Assembly: GCA_964545715.1 (NCBI GenBank) | Contig: CAZJHX010000073.1 | Span: 1 to 50,821 of the forward strand | Reading direction: 5' to 3' | DNA length: 50,821 bases | Origin: CAZJHX01 sp964545715 | Lineage (GTDB): Bacteria > Myxococcota_A > UBA9042 > GCA-2863065 | Shown: in pieces, positions 50,052 through 50,821 of the stretch | How positions within the stretch are numbered: position 1 is the first letter of the stretch | Layout: each line of letters starts with the position of its first letter | Position numbers and translations under genes: made by a program | The notes under the pieces: generated by a model | Told to the model about the DNA's origin: nothing | The model's database searches: none | What the model saw: only the letters and a program-made list of their open reading frames with translations

Positions 50052-50744
50052 TCAGTCCGACGGTGGAGTTTTGCGCGAGATCATACGAAACACTGCGCCC
50101 GCCAGCGGGTTGGCGATGCGGCCGGCCAGCCTCTGCAACGGTCCGGGGGGCGGCGTGTTGTCCGCAGACGCGAAGTCGCCAACCTTCATCTCGGCGCGCA
50201 GGTCTCTGCTGAGCACCTCCAGGTTGGCGTCCAGCGGCGTGCCCGTGCCGTCCGCGATGCGCACCATCATCTGGAAATGCGCCGCCACGCCCGCCGCGTC
50301 CACCACGCCCTGCGGGCCGATCGCCTCACTCAGGCTACTGCGCGCTGCATCCAACGCGGGCTGATCCGCGCCCATCAGCGCGCTCACAAACGCGGTCAGC
50401 GCCTCTCCGTGCGCGACCCCGCCCCCCTCACCCCCGGCTGCGGAGGCGGCATCCACCGACTGCCCTGACATTTGGCCGCTCGCACGGAGCAGCGTCGCGT
50501 GCGCCGACGTTCAGTAGAAGCACTGGTTGATGGCCGCCACCCGCGCCGCCACCAACTCCATCTGGACGCGGTCGATGGCGCGCCCGGGGTCGTAGCCCAT
50601 GTTGGGGATCTGCTGCACGGGCACGTACTGCGCCACCGCCAGGGCCTTGACGTCATGCAGCGACTCCGGGGCCTGGGTCAGCGCTCGTCCCACGTTGGGG
50701 ATCGCCCGGTGCGGCCTGGTGGCAACCCACGCCCCTTCGTCCGC
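50052..50744 (-). CDS. AhpD/CMD-family protein with in-frame UGA (candidate selenoprotein, 5' partial)
   Basis: Read as one frame from 50744 to 50052 there is a single UGA at 50511-50513. Upstream: VGRALTQAPESLHDVKALAV, then ELVAARVAAINQCFY; downstream in the same frame: TSAHATLLRASGQ, then EALTAFVSALMG and VDAAGVAAHFQMMVRIADG. In the AhpD/carboxymuconolactone decarboxylase family the site is CxxC...H; here it is C-F-Y-UGA-T-S-A-H, so UGA sits exactly on the second Cys. This is what a Sec codon gives (CxxU). The likely role is a thiol/selenol peroxidase or related oxidoreductase. The 5' end runs into a homopolymer artefact. A Cys-to-UGA error is the alternative. Calling the downstream ATG (50471) a separate gene would split the domain. 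Confidence 0.72.
50474..50507 (-). promoter_or_regulatory. Possible bacterial SECIS stem-loop after the UGA
   Basis: Starting seven bases after the UGA the RNA can pair GGC-GCACG with CGUGC-(bulge)-GCC around an 11-nt loop CGACGCUGCUC, with a G in the first two loop bases. The loop is about 13 nt from the UGA, slightly nearer than usual for bacterial SECIS elements. GC-rich DNA often folds by chance, so this is only supportive. Confidence 0.35.
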
Positions 50745-50748
50745 GGCG

Positions 50749-50821
50749 CCCCCCCCCCCCCCGGCGGGGCCCGCGCCGCCGGAGGGCGCCGGCCCCCGCC
50801 CCCGCCCCCCCCCCCCCCCCC
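50749..50821. other. Homopolymeric C/G block at the window end
   Basis: This stretch consists of runs of C and G, like 771-836. It probably marks poor read quality at a contig end. It interrupts the 5' end of the AhpD-like gene. Confidence 0.7.

Noticed and set aside
50052..50471. Separate 139-aa gene starting at the ATG at 50471
   Set aside because: Its sequence is the second half of an AhpD/CMD-type protein and is in frame with the upstream half through one UGA, so treating it as an independent gene splits a domain.

Overview
This window is high-GC bacterial DNA that looks like a Myxococcota (or Bradymonadota-type) deltaproteobacterium, probably environmental or metagenomic. The signs are many secreted lipoproteins with Cys-rich CDDG repeats or WGTSxxDVW repeats, a PilP-like lipoprotein, a C-terminal Cys-TM-Arg anchor, a DUF1592/DUF1588 plus DUF1552 pair, and a Ser/Thr kinase-ATPase-TPR protein. 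No rRNA, tRNA or CRISPR array was seen. Homopolymeric G/C blocks at 771-836 and 50749-50821 look like sequencing or assembly artefacts.

Layout. 1-9.6 kb: pentapeptide protein, surface lipoproteins, glutaryl-CoA dehydrogenase, a DsbA-like lipoprotein, an LCM-type methyltransferase and a polytopic membrane protein. 9.6-17.9 kb: a GT-C-like membrane protein, a beta-helix lipoprotein, a PilP-like lipoprotein, an RTX-type calcium-domain lipoprotein, a LamG protein and small membrane proteins; a perfect FNR-type box lies between two divergent surface-protein genes. 17.9-21.1 kb: Mpo1-like protein, TetR regulator with a palindromic operator, an unusual 418-aa protein and a TatD hydrolase. 21.2-26.4 kb: two tandem degenerate sigma54-activator-like proteins behind a -24/-12-like site, an anchored surface protein, a secreted protein and a lipoprotein carrying a Lon (S16) protease domain. 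26.4-30.6 kb: fliC-fliD-fliS-fliT-like and a PilZ protein. 30.7-35.5 kb: a coupled leucine-catabolism operon (carboxyltransferase, hydratase, separate biotin carboxylase and biotin carrier) ending in a bacterial ERG2/sigma-1-receptor homologue. 35.6-39.0 kb: the DUF1592/DUF1588-DUF1552 pair.

39.0-44.9 kb is an accessory island between two convergent genes (DUF1552 and the kinase). It holds two near-identical REP-associated transposases, an RHH/GNAT toxin-antitoxin pair, a pentahaem cytochrome, an IS110 remnant, and broken Cys-rich lipoprotein and DUF5615 genes. Short copies of the DUF1552/kinase 3' junction recur at 38977, 40571, 42998 and 44908, so the island looks like a stack of insertions that each kept a copy of the target junction.

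44.9-50.8 kb: the kinase-ATPase-TPR gene (interrupted by a frameshift), a D-2-hydroxyacid dehydrogenase, a small membrane protein and a partial AhpD/CMD-family gene whose CxxC motif is CFY-UGA. That in-frame UGA, with homology continuing on both sides, makes it a selenoprotein candidate and the strongest hidden gene in the window.
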